A stretch of 64,000 nucleotides of DNA from Pseudomonadota bacterium. Lineage in GTDB: Bacteria; Pseudomonadota; Gammaproteobacteria; Steroidobacterales; Steroidobacteraceae. Position numbers and translations under genes: made by a program. Positions within the stretch are counted from its first letter, which is position 1, and each line of letters opens with the position of its first letter. Positions 9,352 to 18,226 of the stretch are shown here, in pieces. The stretch spans positions 84,529-148,528 of the forward strand of contig JAKAZL010000002.1 in assembly GCA_021815925.1 (NCBI GenBank), in the 5' to 3' direction. The notes under the pieces are model-generated. The model worked only from the letters and a program-made list of their open reading frames with translations, searched no databases and had not been told where the DNA came from.

Positions 9352-10137
9352 ATGAACGGTCCTGCTTGGCTACAGTCCAACGTGAGCGGCGTGGTGAGCC
9401 CGGCAGCCTCGTCGCGCGTTCCCGACAGTCAACCGGAGCAGGCCATGGACATTGCGCGATCCCAGCATTCGGCCGAGCGGCCGCTGCTTCATCCGAGCGC
9501 CCGGGCCCGCGCGGCAGGTCGGCTCCGCATCCCGCTTTTGAAATCCTCCGCCGATGCGCTCACGTTCCTGCGGGCCGGACTGCGTGACCCGCGGCGCGTC
9601 GGTGCGGTCGCCCCCTCGGGGCGGGCGCTCGCTCGGCTGATGACCTCGGAAATCGCCGGGACCGGCGGTCCGGTTATCGAGCTCGGTGCGGGCACCGGCG
9701 TGTTCACGCGCGCGCTGCTCGATCGTGGTGTCCCGGAGCGCCAGCTGGTCCTGATCGAGGCGCATCCGCAGTTCGCTCGATTGCTGCAGAGCCGCTTTCC
9801 GGCGGCCCGGGTGCTCGCCATGGAAGCCGGACATCTGCATCATGTGGACCCGTTCGAAGGACGCGTGGCGGCCTCGGTGGTCAGCGGACTGCCGCTGTTG
9901 TCGATGCCGCGCCGCGAGATCATGCGCATTCTGCGCGGCTCGTTCCGCCGTCTCGGCAGCAACGGAGCGTTCTATCAGTTCACCTACGGACCGTTGTGTC
10001 CGGTCCCGCGCGTGATCCTCAGGCGGCTGGGCCTGCGTGCCAAGCGCATCGGCTGGGTGGCGAATAATCTGCCGCCGGCGTCGGTGTTTCGCATCGAGCG
10101 GACCCACCGGCCCTCGGCACGAGGCCGGCGCACCTGA
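9352..10137 (+). CDS. Class I SAM-dependent methyltransferase, phospholipid N-methyltransferase (PmtA)-like
   Basis: FLRAGLRDPRRVGAVAPSGRALARLM, VIELGAGTGVFTRALLDRG, VVSGLPLLSMPRR, AFYQFTYGP. Confidence 0.75.
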   Translation: MNGPAWLQSNVSGVVSPAASSRVPDSQPEQAMDIARSQHSAERPLLHPSARARAAGRLRIPLLKSSADALTFLRAGLRDPRRVGAVAPSGRALARLMTSEIAGTGGPVIELGAGTGVFTRALLDRGVPERQLVLIEAHPQFARLLQSRFPAARVLAMEAGHLHHVDPFEGRVAASVVSGLPLLSMPRREIMRILRGSFRRLGSNGAFYQFTYGPLCPVPRVILRRLGLRAKRIGWVANNLPPASVFRIERTHRPSARGRRT

Positions 10138-10170
10138 CCGACCGTTGCCGCGCGGCGGCGGCTGCGACAC

Positions 10171-11235
10171 TCAGTGCTCGTGGCGGTGGTGGATGTCCGG
10201 GAAGTGCGGGTGCGCGTGCGTCAGCGGCTCGTGCGTGTGCTCATGATGGTGGGGCTCGCGCCCATCCCACTCGAAATCATGATCATGCCGGTGATGTGCG
10301 TCATGGCGATGGCTGTGCGCGTGCCGCAGGGGCGGATGCGTGTGCAGGTGGGCATGCGTCTCGGTCAGATGCAGCCAGACGCCAAGGCCCATCAGCGCCG
10401 CAGCGAGCAGCAGCGGCCAGTGCGGCGCCTGGCGGAACACCAGCAGTGAGACGAGCGCGCCGATGAAGGGCGCCGTGGAGAAATACGCGCCGGTCCGGGC
10501 CGCGCCCAGGTGCCGCAGCGCCAGCACGAACAGCGACAGGCTCATCCCGTAACCGAGCAGGCCGAGCACGCCGGCGGCCGCCAGGTGTCCCGGCGCAGGC
10601 CACGGCAGGCCGAAGTAGGCGGACATCGCGAGATTGACCGCGCCGGCGATCAGGCCCTTCAGCGCGGCGATGACCATCGGATCCCCGCTCGACACCTTGC
10701 GCGTCAGGTTGTTGTCGATTGCCCAGCAGGCGCAGGCGCCGGCGATCCACGCGGCACCGCCGCCGAGGGCGAGTCGTGTCGGCCAGGCGAGCACCGCGCC
10801 GCCGAGCACGATCGCGCACAGTCCGAGCAGCACCCGGCGGTCAAAGTTCTCGTGAAACACGAACCAGGCGAGCAGCGCGGTGAACACAGCCTCGAGATTC
10901 AGCAGCAGCGAGGCGCTCGCCGCCGGAATCTGCCGCAGTCCGCTCATCAAGAGGGCCGGGGCGAGGACGCCTCCGGCGAGGATCGCCCCGGCGAGCCAGC
11001 CCATCATGCCGGGGCTCCAGGGGCTGCGGGGGCCTTCGCGTGGCCGCAACGCGATCCAAATGCTCAGGCCGATGCCGCTGCCGGCGTAGAGCAGCCCCGC
11101 GAGCGTCAGCGGCGCGGCATCGCTCAGCAGGAGCTTGGCGAACGGCGTACTGACCCCGAACAGCAGTGCCGCGAGCAACGCCGAGACGATGCCGCGGTTG
11201 GACTCTGCGTCCGGCCTCACAGCGGGCGCTTGCAT
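10171..11235 (-). CDS. EamA/DMT family transporter with His-rich C-terminal tail
   Basis: 10-TM DMT pattern; C-terminal ~62 aa with 24 His (THAHLHTHPP...EPHHHEHTHEPLTHAHPHFPDIHHRHEH). Confidence 0.88.
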   Translation of the reverse strand: MQAPAVRPDAESNRGIVSALLAALLFGVSTPFAKLLLSDAAPLTLAGLLYAGSGIGLSIWIALRPREGPRSPWSPGMMGWLAGAILAGGVLAPALLMSGLRQIPAASASLLLNLEAVFTALLAWFVFHENFDRRVLLGLCAIVLGGAVLAWPTRLALGGGAAWIAGACACWAIDNNLTRKVSSGDPMVIAALKGLIAGAVNLAMSAYFGLPWPAPGHLAAAGVLGLLGYGMSLSLFVLALRHLGAARTGAYFSTAPFIGALVSLLVFRQAPHWPLLLAAALMGLGVWLHLTETHAHLHTHPPLRHAHSHRHDAHHRHDHDFEWDGREPHHHEHTHEPLTHAHPHFPDIHHRHEH

Positions 11236-11249
11236 GGGAGGCGAGTATA

Positions 11250-11281
11250 GCGGCGGGGACGCACCGGAGCGTCCCCGCCGC
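11250..11281 (-). terminator. Hairpin: 13-bp perfect stem GCGGCGGGGACGC / GCGTCCCCGCCGC, loop ACCGGA
   Basis: Lies just after the stop of the minus-strand S10 peptidase gene and before the next minus-strand gene. Confidence 0.6.
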
Positions 11282-11287
11282 CGGGCA

Positions 11288-12856
11288 TCACTCGGTCTGA
11301 CGGATGAACTGTGCGATGTTCGCGTGCAGGTGGGCCAGGCCCTGCGGGCGCACGTAGATCATGTGACCGGTGTGATAGAAGCGGAACTCGACGTTTTTCT
11401 GCAGCGCCGGCTGCATCGGCAGCTGGCGCATCTGGTACACGGCCGCGTAGTAAGGCGTCGCCAGATCGAAATATCCGGCGTTGACCAGCACCTTCAGGTC
11501 CGGATCGAGCGTCAGGGTCGTGGCGAGATCCGGCAGCACGTTCGCCGTGATCGGTCCAGCGGCGCTCGCGCCCGGTTGCACGTGCTGCCACTTCCAAGCG
11601 CTGTTCACGCTTCCCGAGAGAAACACGTAGCGGTGCCCGGCGCCGAAGTGCAGGGTGTCGCGCAGATACTGGTTCGCCGCGGAGACATAAGCCGAGCCGA
11701 TGCCGGAGATCAGCGGGTCGTACTCGGCGTATTCGGCCAACGGGTCGAGCGTCGGGCCGGAGAAGCGCGCATCCAGTCGACCGGTGGTCTTGCCCTCGGA
11801 GGCGAGCAGCTCCTGCTCGAACTGCGGGCCGGTCACGCGCAGGTCCGCCTTGAGCAGGTAGGATTCGGGCAGCCCGGTGTACGCGGCCATCTGGGTCGCG
11901 ATCGCCTGCTCCTCGGCACCCGTCAACGCAGCGCCTCGGTTGAGCGCGGCGAGGTACGGACCCATCGCCCACGACTGCACCTGATCGAGCCACGGGTGCA
12001 GCTGCGCCGGGGCCTGCGCCAGGCGCTTGTGGTACCAGGCGACGGCGGCGTAGGTCGGTAGCGCCAGCGCATACGGCAGATTGATGCCCGGGTTGGCGTT
12101 GGCGTAATCGATGCTCGTGTCGAAGTTGAGGATCGTGGACAGCAGCACGACGCCGTTGAGATCGACGTTGTCGGCGTTCTCCAGGATGCCCGCCACCACC
12201 GCCGAGCGGGTCGTGCCGTAGCTCTCGCCGATCAGGTACTTCGGGGAGTTCCAACGGCTGTATTGCGAGAGGAACTGGGTGATGAACTGGGCGAACGCGT
12301 TAGCGTCGGCATCGACGCCGTAGAACATCTTCGGGGTGCCCACTCCGCCGTTCGCCTTGTCGATGATGCGGCTGAAGCCCGTGCCCATCGCATCGACGAA
12401 CACCAGGTCGCTGACATCGAGCAGGCTGTACTGGTTGCTGACCAGCTGGTACGGCGCCGGTGGTGTGTGTGCGTGGCTCTCGGTCACCACGCGCATCGGC
12501 CCGAACGCCCCGATGTGCAGCGGCGCGGAGCACCCGCCCGGTCCGCCGTTGTAGAGAAAGGCGATCGGCCGGTGGTTGGGGTTGGCGCCGTTCTTGAAAT
12601 AGGCGACGTAGAACATCTCGCCGGTGGGCTTGCCGGCCTTGTCGCGCAGGATCAGCGTTCCGGCCTTCGCCGTGTAGTGAACGGCGTGCCCGTCGACGGT
12701 GACGCTGCCCTGGGTGGTGACCGTGTGGGCGGTGGTCCAGAACTGCTCTGGATTGGGGCTCTGTGCCGCGGCGGTCGCCGGCGGTGCAGCGGCGAGTGCA
12801 GCGGGACACCATCCGGCGAGCAGCGCGGAAAGGATCAGTGCGCGAGATGCGGGCAT
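11288..12856 (-). CDS. Secreted S10 family serine carboxypeptidase
   Basis: Signal peptide MPASRALILSALLAGWCPAALAA; PIAFLYNGGPGGCSAPLHIGAFGP; YLIGESYGTTRSA; HTGHMIYV. Confidence 0.9.
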   Translation of the reverse strand: MPASRALILSALLAGWCPAALAAAPPATAAAQSPNPEQFWTTAHTVTTQGSVTVDGHAVHYTAKAGTLILRDKAGKPTGEMFYVAYFKNGANPNHRPIAFLYNGGPGGCSAPLHIGAFGPMRVVTESHAHTPPAPYQLVSNQYSLLDVSDLVFVDAMGTGFSRIIDKANGGVGTPKMFYGVDADANAFAQFITQFLSQYSRWNSPKYLIGESYGTTRSAVVAGILENADNVDLNGVVLLSTILNFDTSIDYANANPGINLPYALALPTYAAVAWYHKRLAQAPAQLHPWLDQVQSWAMGPYLAALNRGAALTGAEEQAIATQMAAYTGLPESYLLKADLRVTGPQFEQELLASEGKTTGRLDARFSGPTLDPLAEYAEYDPLISGIGSAYVSAANQYLRDTLHFGAGHRYVFLSGSVNSAWKWQHVQPGASAAGPITANVLPDLATTLTLDPDLKVLVNAGYFDLATPYYAAVYQMRQLPMQPALQKNVEFRFYHTGHMIYVRPQGLAHLHANIAQFIRQTE

Positions 12857-13020
12857 GTGCGTTCTCTTGTGCGGCTGAAGGGGTGGAGGGTACGCACGCG
12901 GCCGGCAGCCTGCGCTCTTCGCGCGTACCGAGTTGCGCGAGCGTAGCAATTCGTGCTGCCCGGTGTTGTCTGCTCGTCGAATTTCCGTCGCGGCTGCGCT
13001 GCGCCCCGCTGCGTCAGTCT

Positions 13021-14373
13021 CTAGCGCGGCAGGGTGCGCGCGTGCAGATCGTACGTGTCGGCCGCCGTGACTTCGACATCGGCCCATTCTCCCGGGGCGA
13101 GCCCGGCCGCGGCCGCAATGCGCACGACACCGTCAATTTCCGGCGCGTCGGCTTCACTGCGCGCGACGGCGCCGTCCGAGCCCACCGTATCGACCAGCAC
13201 GCGCAGGCGTTGCCCGATGCGACGTTGCAGGCGCTGCGCGCTGATCGCCGCCGCGCACTCCATGAAGCGCTCGTAGCGCTCCTGCTGGAGTTCTCCCGGC
13301 ACGTGCGCCGCGATGGTGTTCGCGCTGGCCCCCTCCACGGGGGAGTACTTGAAGCACCCGACACGATCGAGCTGCGCTGCGCGCAGCCACTGCAGCAGCT
13401 CCTCGAACTCCGCGTCGGTCTCCCCCGGAAAGCCGACGATGAACGTGCTGCGCAGCGTCAGGTCGGGGCACTGCCGGCGCCACTGCCGGATGCGCTCGAG
13501 TACGTTCTCGGCATGCGCCGGGCGGCGCATCCGCTTCAGCACCGACGGGCTGCCGTGTTGGAACGGAATGTCCAGATACGGCAGCACGCGCCGCTCGGCC
13601 ATCAGCCCGATGACCTCGTCCACGTGCGGGTAGGGATACACATAGTGCAGCCGCACCCAGACCCCGAGCGTGCCGAGCGCGCGCGCCAGGTCGATGAAGC
13701 GCGACTCGTATGCGTTGCCCCGCCATTCGGCACCGCGGTAGCGGAGGTCCGCGCCGTAGGCACTGGTGTCCTGGGAGATCACCAGTAACTCCTTCACGCC
13801 CGCCGTGACCAGGCGCTCGGCCTCCGTCAGCACCTGATCGATCGGGCGGCTCACGAGCCGCCCGCGCAGCGCCGGAATGATGCAGAAGCTGCACGAGTTG
13901 TTGCAGCCTTCCGCGACCTTCAGGTACGCGTAATGCCGCGGGGTCAGGCGGATGCCCTGCGGTGGCACCAGATCGAGGAACGGATCGTGCTGCGGCGGCA
14001 GATGCTCGTGGATCGCCGCGAGCACCGCGCCGTAGTCGTGCGGGCCGGTCACCTTGAGGACGTGCGGATGGCGCTCGAGGATGCGCTCGGGACGGGCGCC
14101 GAGACAGCCGGTCACGATGACGCGGCCGTTGTGCTCGAGCGCCTCGCCGATGGTCTGCAGCGACTCGTCGATCGCCGCGTCGATGAATCCGCAGGTGTTG
14201 ACCACGACCAGCTCGGCACGCTCGTAGCTGGGGCTGATCTCATAGCCCTCGGCGCGCAGGGTCGTCAGGATGCGTTCGGAGTCCACCAGCGCCTTGGCGC
14301 AGCCGAGGCTGACGAAGCCAATCTTCGGGCTGCGCCGCCGCGCTGCGGCGCGCCGCGGGGTCGGGGAGTTCAT
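13021..14373 (-). CDS. rimO: Ribosomal protein S12 methylthiotransferase RimO
   Basis: [48 protein letters not shown] radical-SAM Cys motif; C-terminal TRAM-like domain. Confidence 0.96.
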   Translation of the reverse strand: MNSPTPRRAAARRRSPKIGFVSLGCAKALVDSERILTTLRAEGYEISPSYERAELVVVNTCGFIDAAIDESLQTIGEALEHNGRVIVTGCLGARPERILERHPHVLKVTGPHDYGAVLAAIHEHLPPQHDPFLDLVPPQGIRLTPRHYAYLKVAEGCNNSCSFCIIPALRGRLVSRPIDQVLTEAERLVTAGVKELLVISQDTSAYGADLRYRGAEWRGNAYESRFIDLARALGTLGVWVRLHYVYPYPHVDEVIGLMAERRVLPYLDIPFQHGSPSVLKRMRRPAHAENVLERIRQWRRQCPDLTLRSTFIVGFPGETDAEFEELLQWLRAAQLDRVGCFKYSPVEGASANTIAAHVPGELQQERYERFMECAAAISAQRLQRRIGQRLRVLVDTVGSDGAVARSEADAPEIDGVVRIAAAAGLAPGEWADVEVTAADTYDLHARTLPR

Positions 14374-14466
14374 GGTGCGACGGCTGTGGCTCGAAAAGGA
14401 TGGGACGCGCACTGGCGCGGCGCGCGCAGCCTACCCGCGCCGACCCGCCCGCGCAACCGTGATGGC

Positions 14467-15057
14467 CTAACGGCCGTAGACGACCGTGATCTCGGTCTCG
14501 GCAATGGCTGCGGCGCGCACGGCGGCGGCGACGGCCCCCGGCGGGGCGCTCTTGGCAACCGCCACCCGGGGCGTGCGCAGAGCGTACAGCAGGATGTGAT
14601 AGTGGTGGGCGGGTCCCGGCGGGGGACAGGGCCCGCCGTAGCCCTCCGATCCGTAGTCATTGCGGGTCTGCACCGCGCCGGCGGGCAGTCCGCGCCCGCC
14701 CGGCTCCCCCGCTCCGACCGGCAGCGCGCGCACCTCGGCGGGGATGTCGAGCACCAGCCAATGCCACCAGCCGCCCGGCGCATCGGAGTCGTAGATCAGC
14801 ACCGCGAAGCTGCGCGCCCCGGCCGGCGGGTGCTGCCAGCTGAGGGCGGGTGACAGATTGCGGCCCCGGCAGCCGTTGCGGTGATAGACGTACGCCGGGG
14901 GCACCTCGGCCCCGGCACTCAGATCGGGGCTGCTCAGGGTGAAGCGCCCGCCGCCGGCCGGCAGGGCTGCAGCGGCGGCGGCCGGAACCACCAGCGACAG
15001 CAGTGCGCCGCCCAGAGTCCTCTTTCGCGGGGGCTCGCGCTTCGATCGCGGTCGCAT
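14467..15057 (-). CDS. YbhB/YbcL family Raf kinase inhibitor-like protein
   Basis: NLSPALSWQHPPAGARSFAVLIYDSDAPGGWWHWLVLDIPAEV; PCPPPGPAHHYHILLYAL. Confidence 0.92.
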   Translation of the reverse strand: MRPRSKREPPRKRTLGGALLSLVVPAAAAAALPAGGGRFTLSSPDLSAGAEVPPAYVYHRNGCRGRNLSPALSWQHPPAGARSFAVLIYDSDAPGGWWHWLVLDIPAEVRALPVGAGEPGGRGLPAGAVQTRNDYGSEGYGGPCPPPGPAHHYHILLYALRTPRVAVAKSAPPGAVAAAVRAAAIAETEITVVYGR

Positions 15058-15135
15058 GGCTCGCTCCTGGTCCAACGAACACTACCGTCGAGGACAGTGT
15101 GCAGCCACACGGGCCATCCGGCAAACTACTCTCGC

Positions 15136-15969
15136 ATGAACACCGCAAAGACCGCGCTCGTCACCGGGTCGACCGACGGACTGGGTCGTGCCGTCGCGCG
15201 TGCGCTCGCAGCGCGGGGGTACCGGGTTTGGTTGCACGGCCGCGACAGCGGCCGGGGCGAGACACTGGTGCGTGAGATCCGCGAGCAGGGCGGCGAGGCG
15301 CACTTCGCGCGCGCCGACTTCGCGTCCCTCGCACAGGTGCGGGCACTGGCCGCGGATGTGCTCGAGGCGCTGCCGCGGCTGGATCTGCTCATCAACAATG
15401 CCGGCATTGGGCCGGCCACCCCGCAGGTGCGCGGCCGCGAGCTGAGCGCCGACGGCTACGAGCTGCGCTTTGCGGTGAACTACCTCGCGGGCTATCTGCT
15501 GACGCGCCAGGTGCTGCCGCTGCTCGAGCGCAGCGCGCCGGCGCGCATCGTCAACGTGTCTTCCGGCGCGCAGTATCCGCTCGACTTCGACAACCTGATG
15601 CTCGAGCGTGCCTACAGCGGGGCGCGCGCCTACGCGCAGAGCAAGCTGGCGCAGATCCTGTTCACGTTCGACCTGGCGCGCGAGCTGCGCGAGCGCGGGG
15701 TCACCGTCACCTGTCTGCATCCGGCCACGTATATGAACACGACAATGGTCCACGCCATGGGGGTCACGCCGCTCAACACAGTCGAGGACGGTGCGACCGC
15801 CGTGCTGCGACTCGCCTGTGCCGCGCAGCTCGCTGCGACCTCCGGCGAATACTTCAACGGCCTCGAGCCGGCACGCGCCCATGCTCAGGCTTACGATGCG
15901 TCGGCCCAGCGTCGCCTCGCCGAGCTGAGCGCGCGTCTCGTCTCAATTGCGCCCGGCGCCGCGACCTGA
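15136..15969 (+). CDS. SDR family oxidoreductase
   Basis: ALVTGSTDGLGRAVARALAARGYRVWLHGR; LLINNAGIG; YAQSKLAQILF. Confidence 0.92.
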   Translation: MNTAKTALVTGSTDGLGRAVARALAARGYRVWLHGRDSGRGETLVREIREQGGEAHFARADFASLAQVRALAADVLEALPRLDLLINNAGIGPATPQVRGRELSADGYELRFAVNYLAGYLLTRQVLPLLERSAPARIVNVSSGAQYPLDFDNLMLERAYSGARAYAQSKLAQILFTFDLARELRERGVTVTCLHPATYMNTTMVHAMGVTPLNTVEDGATAVLRLACAAQLAATSGEYFNGLEPARAHAQAYDASAQRRLAELSARLVSIAPGAAT

Positions 15970-15973
15970 TGCG

Positions 15974-16555
15974 ATGGCCTTCGATCAATCGTACTACCAG
16001 CGTTTCTATTACGACCCGCGCACCGCCGTGACCTCCCGTGCGGAGATGCGCGCACGCGCGCGTCTCATCAGCGCGTTCACGACGCACGTCGGTCTGCCCG
16101 TGCGACGTATTCTCGATGCCGGCTGCGGAACAGGAATGCTGCGTGCGCCCTTGCTGCGTGCGCTCCCGAAGGCGACCTACGTGGGGTTGGAGACCAGCGA
16201 GTATCTGTGCCGGCGGCACGGCTGGGTGTACGGGCGCCTGCAGGACTACCGTCCGAGCGCGCCGTTCGATCTGGTGATCTGCTACGACGTGCTGCAGTAT
16301 CTCGAGGCGCGCGAGGCGGCCCGCGCACTGGCCAACTTCGCCCGTGCATGTCGCGGCGTGCTGTATTTCACCGCACTGACCCGCCGCGACTGGCAGCGCA
16401 ACTGCGACCGCAGCCGCACCGACCCGGATGTGCATCTGCGCACCGGGGAGTGGTACCGGACGCGCCTGCGCCGGCAGTTCCGCGAGGTGGGCGCGGGGTT
16501 CTGGCTGCGCCGCGGAGCGCCGCTGGCCACCTGGGAACTGGAAGCGGTCGACTGA
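15974..16555 (+). CDS. Class I SAM-dependent methyltransferase
   Basis: RRILDAGCGTGMLRAPLLRALPKATYVGLETSEYLC; FDLVICYDVLQYL. Confidence 0.85.
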   Translation: MAFDQSYYQRFYYDPRTAVTSRAEMRARARLISAFTTHVGLPVRRILDAGCGTGMLRAPLLRALPKATYVGLETSEYLCRRHGWVYGRLQDYRPSAPFDLVICYDVLQYLEAREAARALANFARACRGVLYFTALTRRDWQRNCDRSRTDPDVHLRTGEWYRTRLRRQFREVGAGFWLRRGAPLATWELEAVD

Positions 16556-16570
16556 CCCCGGAGCCGCCGC

Positions 16571-16981
16571 GTGTCCGAGCCTGCATCCGACCGTCTCGTC
16601 GCCGCCTTCGAGGGCCCGGTGCACTGCACGCGCCACACGGGTGCCTCGCCGGGCCTGACCCTGAGCGGCGTTTCGGCGGGGCACAGTCCCGGGCGGCTCA
16701 TCCTCAGTTTCGTCGGCACCGAGGCGGCCGACATCCCGACGCTCGAGGCGGCGCGAGTGGTGCAGCTCGGTGCCCGGTGCTATCAGGTACGGAGCGCCAC
16801 GGGCACGTGGCTCGTTGAAGCCCGCGCGCTTCACGTGCACCGCGATGTCCGTCAGGTGTTCTTCGGCGCGGTGCCGCCGCGCCCCGTGCCGCTCGGCAAG
16901 CGGCTGTTCTGGCAGGCCCTCCTGCGGCTGGCCCGCCGCCGCGCCGGGTTACGCCTGCTGCGCGCGCTGCGGGGCCGCTGA
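16571..16981 (+). CDS. Hypothetical protein
   Basis: Intact ORF between methyltransferase and convergent glycosyltransferase, near-contiguous with upstream gene; no family recognised. Confidence 0.6.
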   Translation: MSEPASDRLVAAFEGPVHCTRHTGASPGLTLSGVSAGHSPGRLILSFVGTEAADIPTLEAARVVQLGARCYQVRSATGTWLVEARALHVHRDVRQVFFGAVPPRPVPLGKRLFWQALLRLARRRAGLRLLRALRGR

Positions 16982-16988
16982 GCGGCGC

Positions 16989-18137
16989 TCAGCCGGTCTC
17001 GGCCAACTCCTCCTCCAGCCCGATCGAGGCGCTGCGGCCGGCGAGCAGCGCGCGATAGATGCCGAGCTGACGCTGGAAGATCCTCTGCCACGTGAAGCGC
17101 TGCAGCACGCGCTCGCGGGCGCTGCGCCCCAGTGCGCCCAGATCGCGTTCGTACAGCGCCGCCACCGCATCGGCGAGACTGCGGGCATCGTCCGGCTCGG
17201 CGAGCAACCCGCAGCGCTCGTTGAGCAGCTCGGGCACCGCCCCGGAGCGCACCGCCACGATCGGGCGGCCGCAGGCCATCGCCTCCAGGATCACCAGGCC
17301 GAATGTCTCACGCGTCCCGGCATGCACGAGCGCATCGCTCGAGGCCAGCCACTGCGCCAGCTCCACGCTGTCGCGTCGGTAAGGCAGCAGCGTGACGTTG
17401 GGCGCGAGCCGCCGGGTGCGGTGTCCGCCGATCATGAGCAGGTGGTAGGGCCGCCCCAGGTGCGTAAAGGCCCGCCGCAGCACCGGTACGTTCTTCTCGT
17501 CGGTGAACCGGCCGGCGTACACCAGCACCCGGGTGCAAGCGGGCAGGCCCAGCCGCTCACGCAGCCATGCGCCCCGGCGGCGCGGATGAAAAACCGCCTC
17601 GTCGACCCCGAGCGGCTGATGCATGGTGTTGGCGACCCCGAGCTGCCCGAGCAACTCGACCATGAGACGGCTCGGCGCGAACACCACGTCGAATCGCTCG
17701 TACAACCCGCGCACGTAGTGTTCCGCCAGGCGCTCGCTCAGCCGGCCGCCGAAGCGCCGGCCGAGGATGCGCGGCAGGTCGGAGTGAAAGAACGCCGCGC
17801 ACGGAATGGCTCGCCTGTGTGCCACCCGGCACGCGGCCCAGGCCGGGTGAAAGGCATCTCCGGCCTCGAGCAGGTCGGGCTCGAGCGCATCGAGCAGTCG
17901 CGCCCAGCGACGCGTGCTGAGCGGCAGGCGGTAATTGAACGAACCGGGCACCGGCAGGCCCGCCAGCGTGGAGACCCCGCCCGGCTCCAGGTGCTCGCTG
18001 CGGCCCGGCACGAGCAGCGTGTGCTGCCAGCCCGGCTGGGCGGCGAGCCAGGCGTGCTTGGCCGTCAGGTAGCGGCGCACGCCGCCGCTCGTCGGGGAGT
18101 AGAACAGGGTGGTGTCGACGAGGCGGCACGGGTGCAT
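16989..18137 (-). CDS. Glycosyltransferase family 4-like (GT-B) protein
   Basis: VFAPSRLMVELL; RVLVYAGRFTDEKNVPVLRRAF; GTRETFGLVILEAMACGRPIVAVRSGAVPEL. Confidence 0.9.
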   Translation of the reverse strand: MHPCRLVDTTLFYSPTSGGVRRYLTAKHAWLAAQPGWQHTLLVPGRSEHLEPGGVSTLAGLPVPGSFNYRLPLSTRRWARLLDALEPDLLEAGDAFHPAWAACRVAHRRAIPCAAFFHSDLPRILGRRFGGRLSERLAEHYVRGLYERFDVVFAPSRLMVELLGQLGVANTMHQPLGVDEAVFHPRRRGAWLRERLGLPACTRVLVYAGRFTDEKNVPVLRRAFTHLGRPYHLLMIGGHRTRRLAPNVTLLPYRRDSVELAQWLASSDALVHAGTRETFGLVILEAMACGRPIVAVRSGAVPELLNERCGLLAEPDDARSLADAVAALYERDLGALGRSARERVLQRFTWQRIFQRQLGIYRALLAGRSASIGLEEELAETG

Positions 18138-18226
18138 CGGTCACTCCAGTTCCTCGGGGCCCGTCTCCCCTGGGCGCATTGCACGCCCCCCGTCGTGGAG
18201 TGTCAAGAAGCCGCCGGCGCGGCTGT

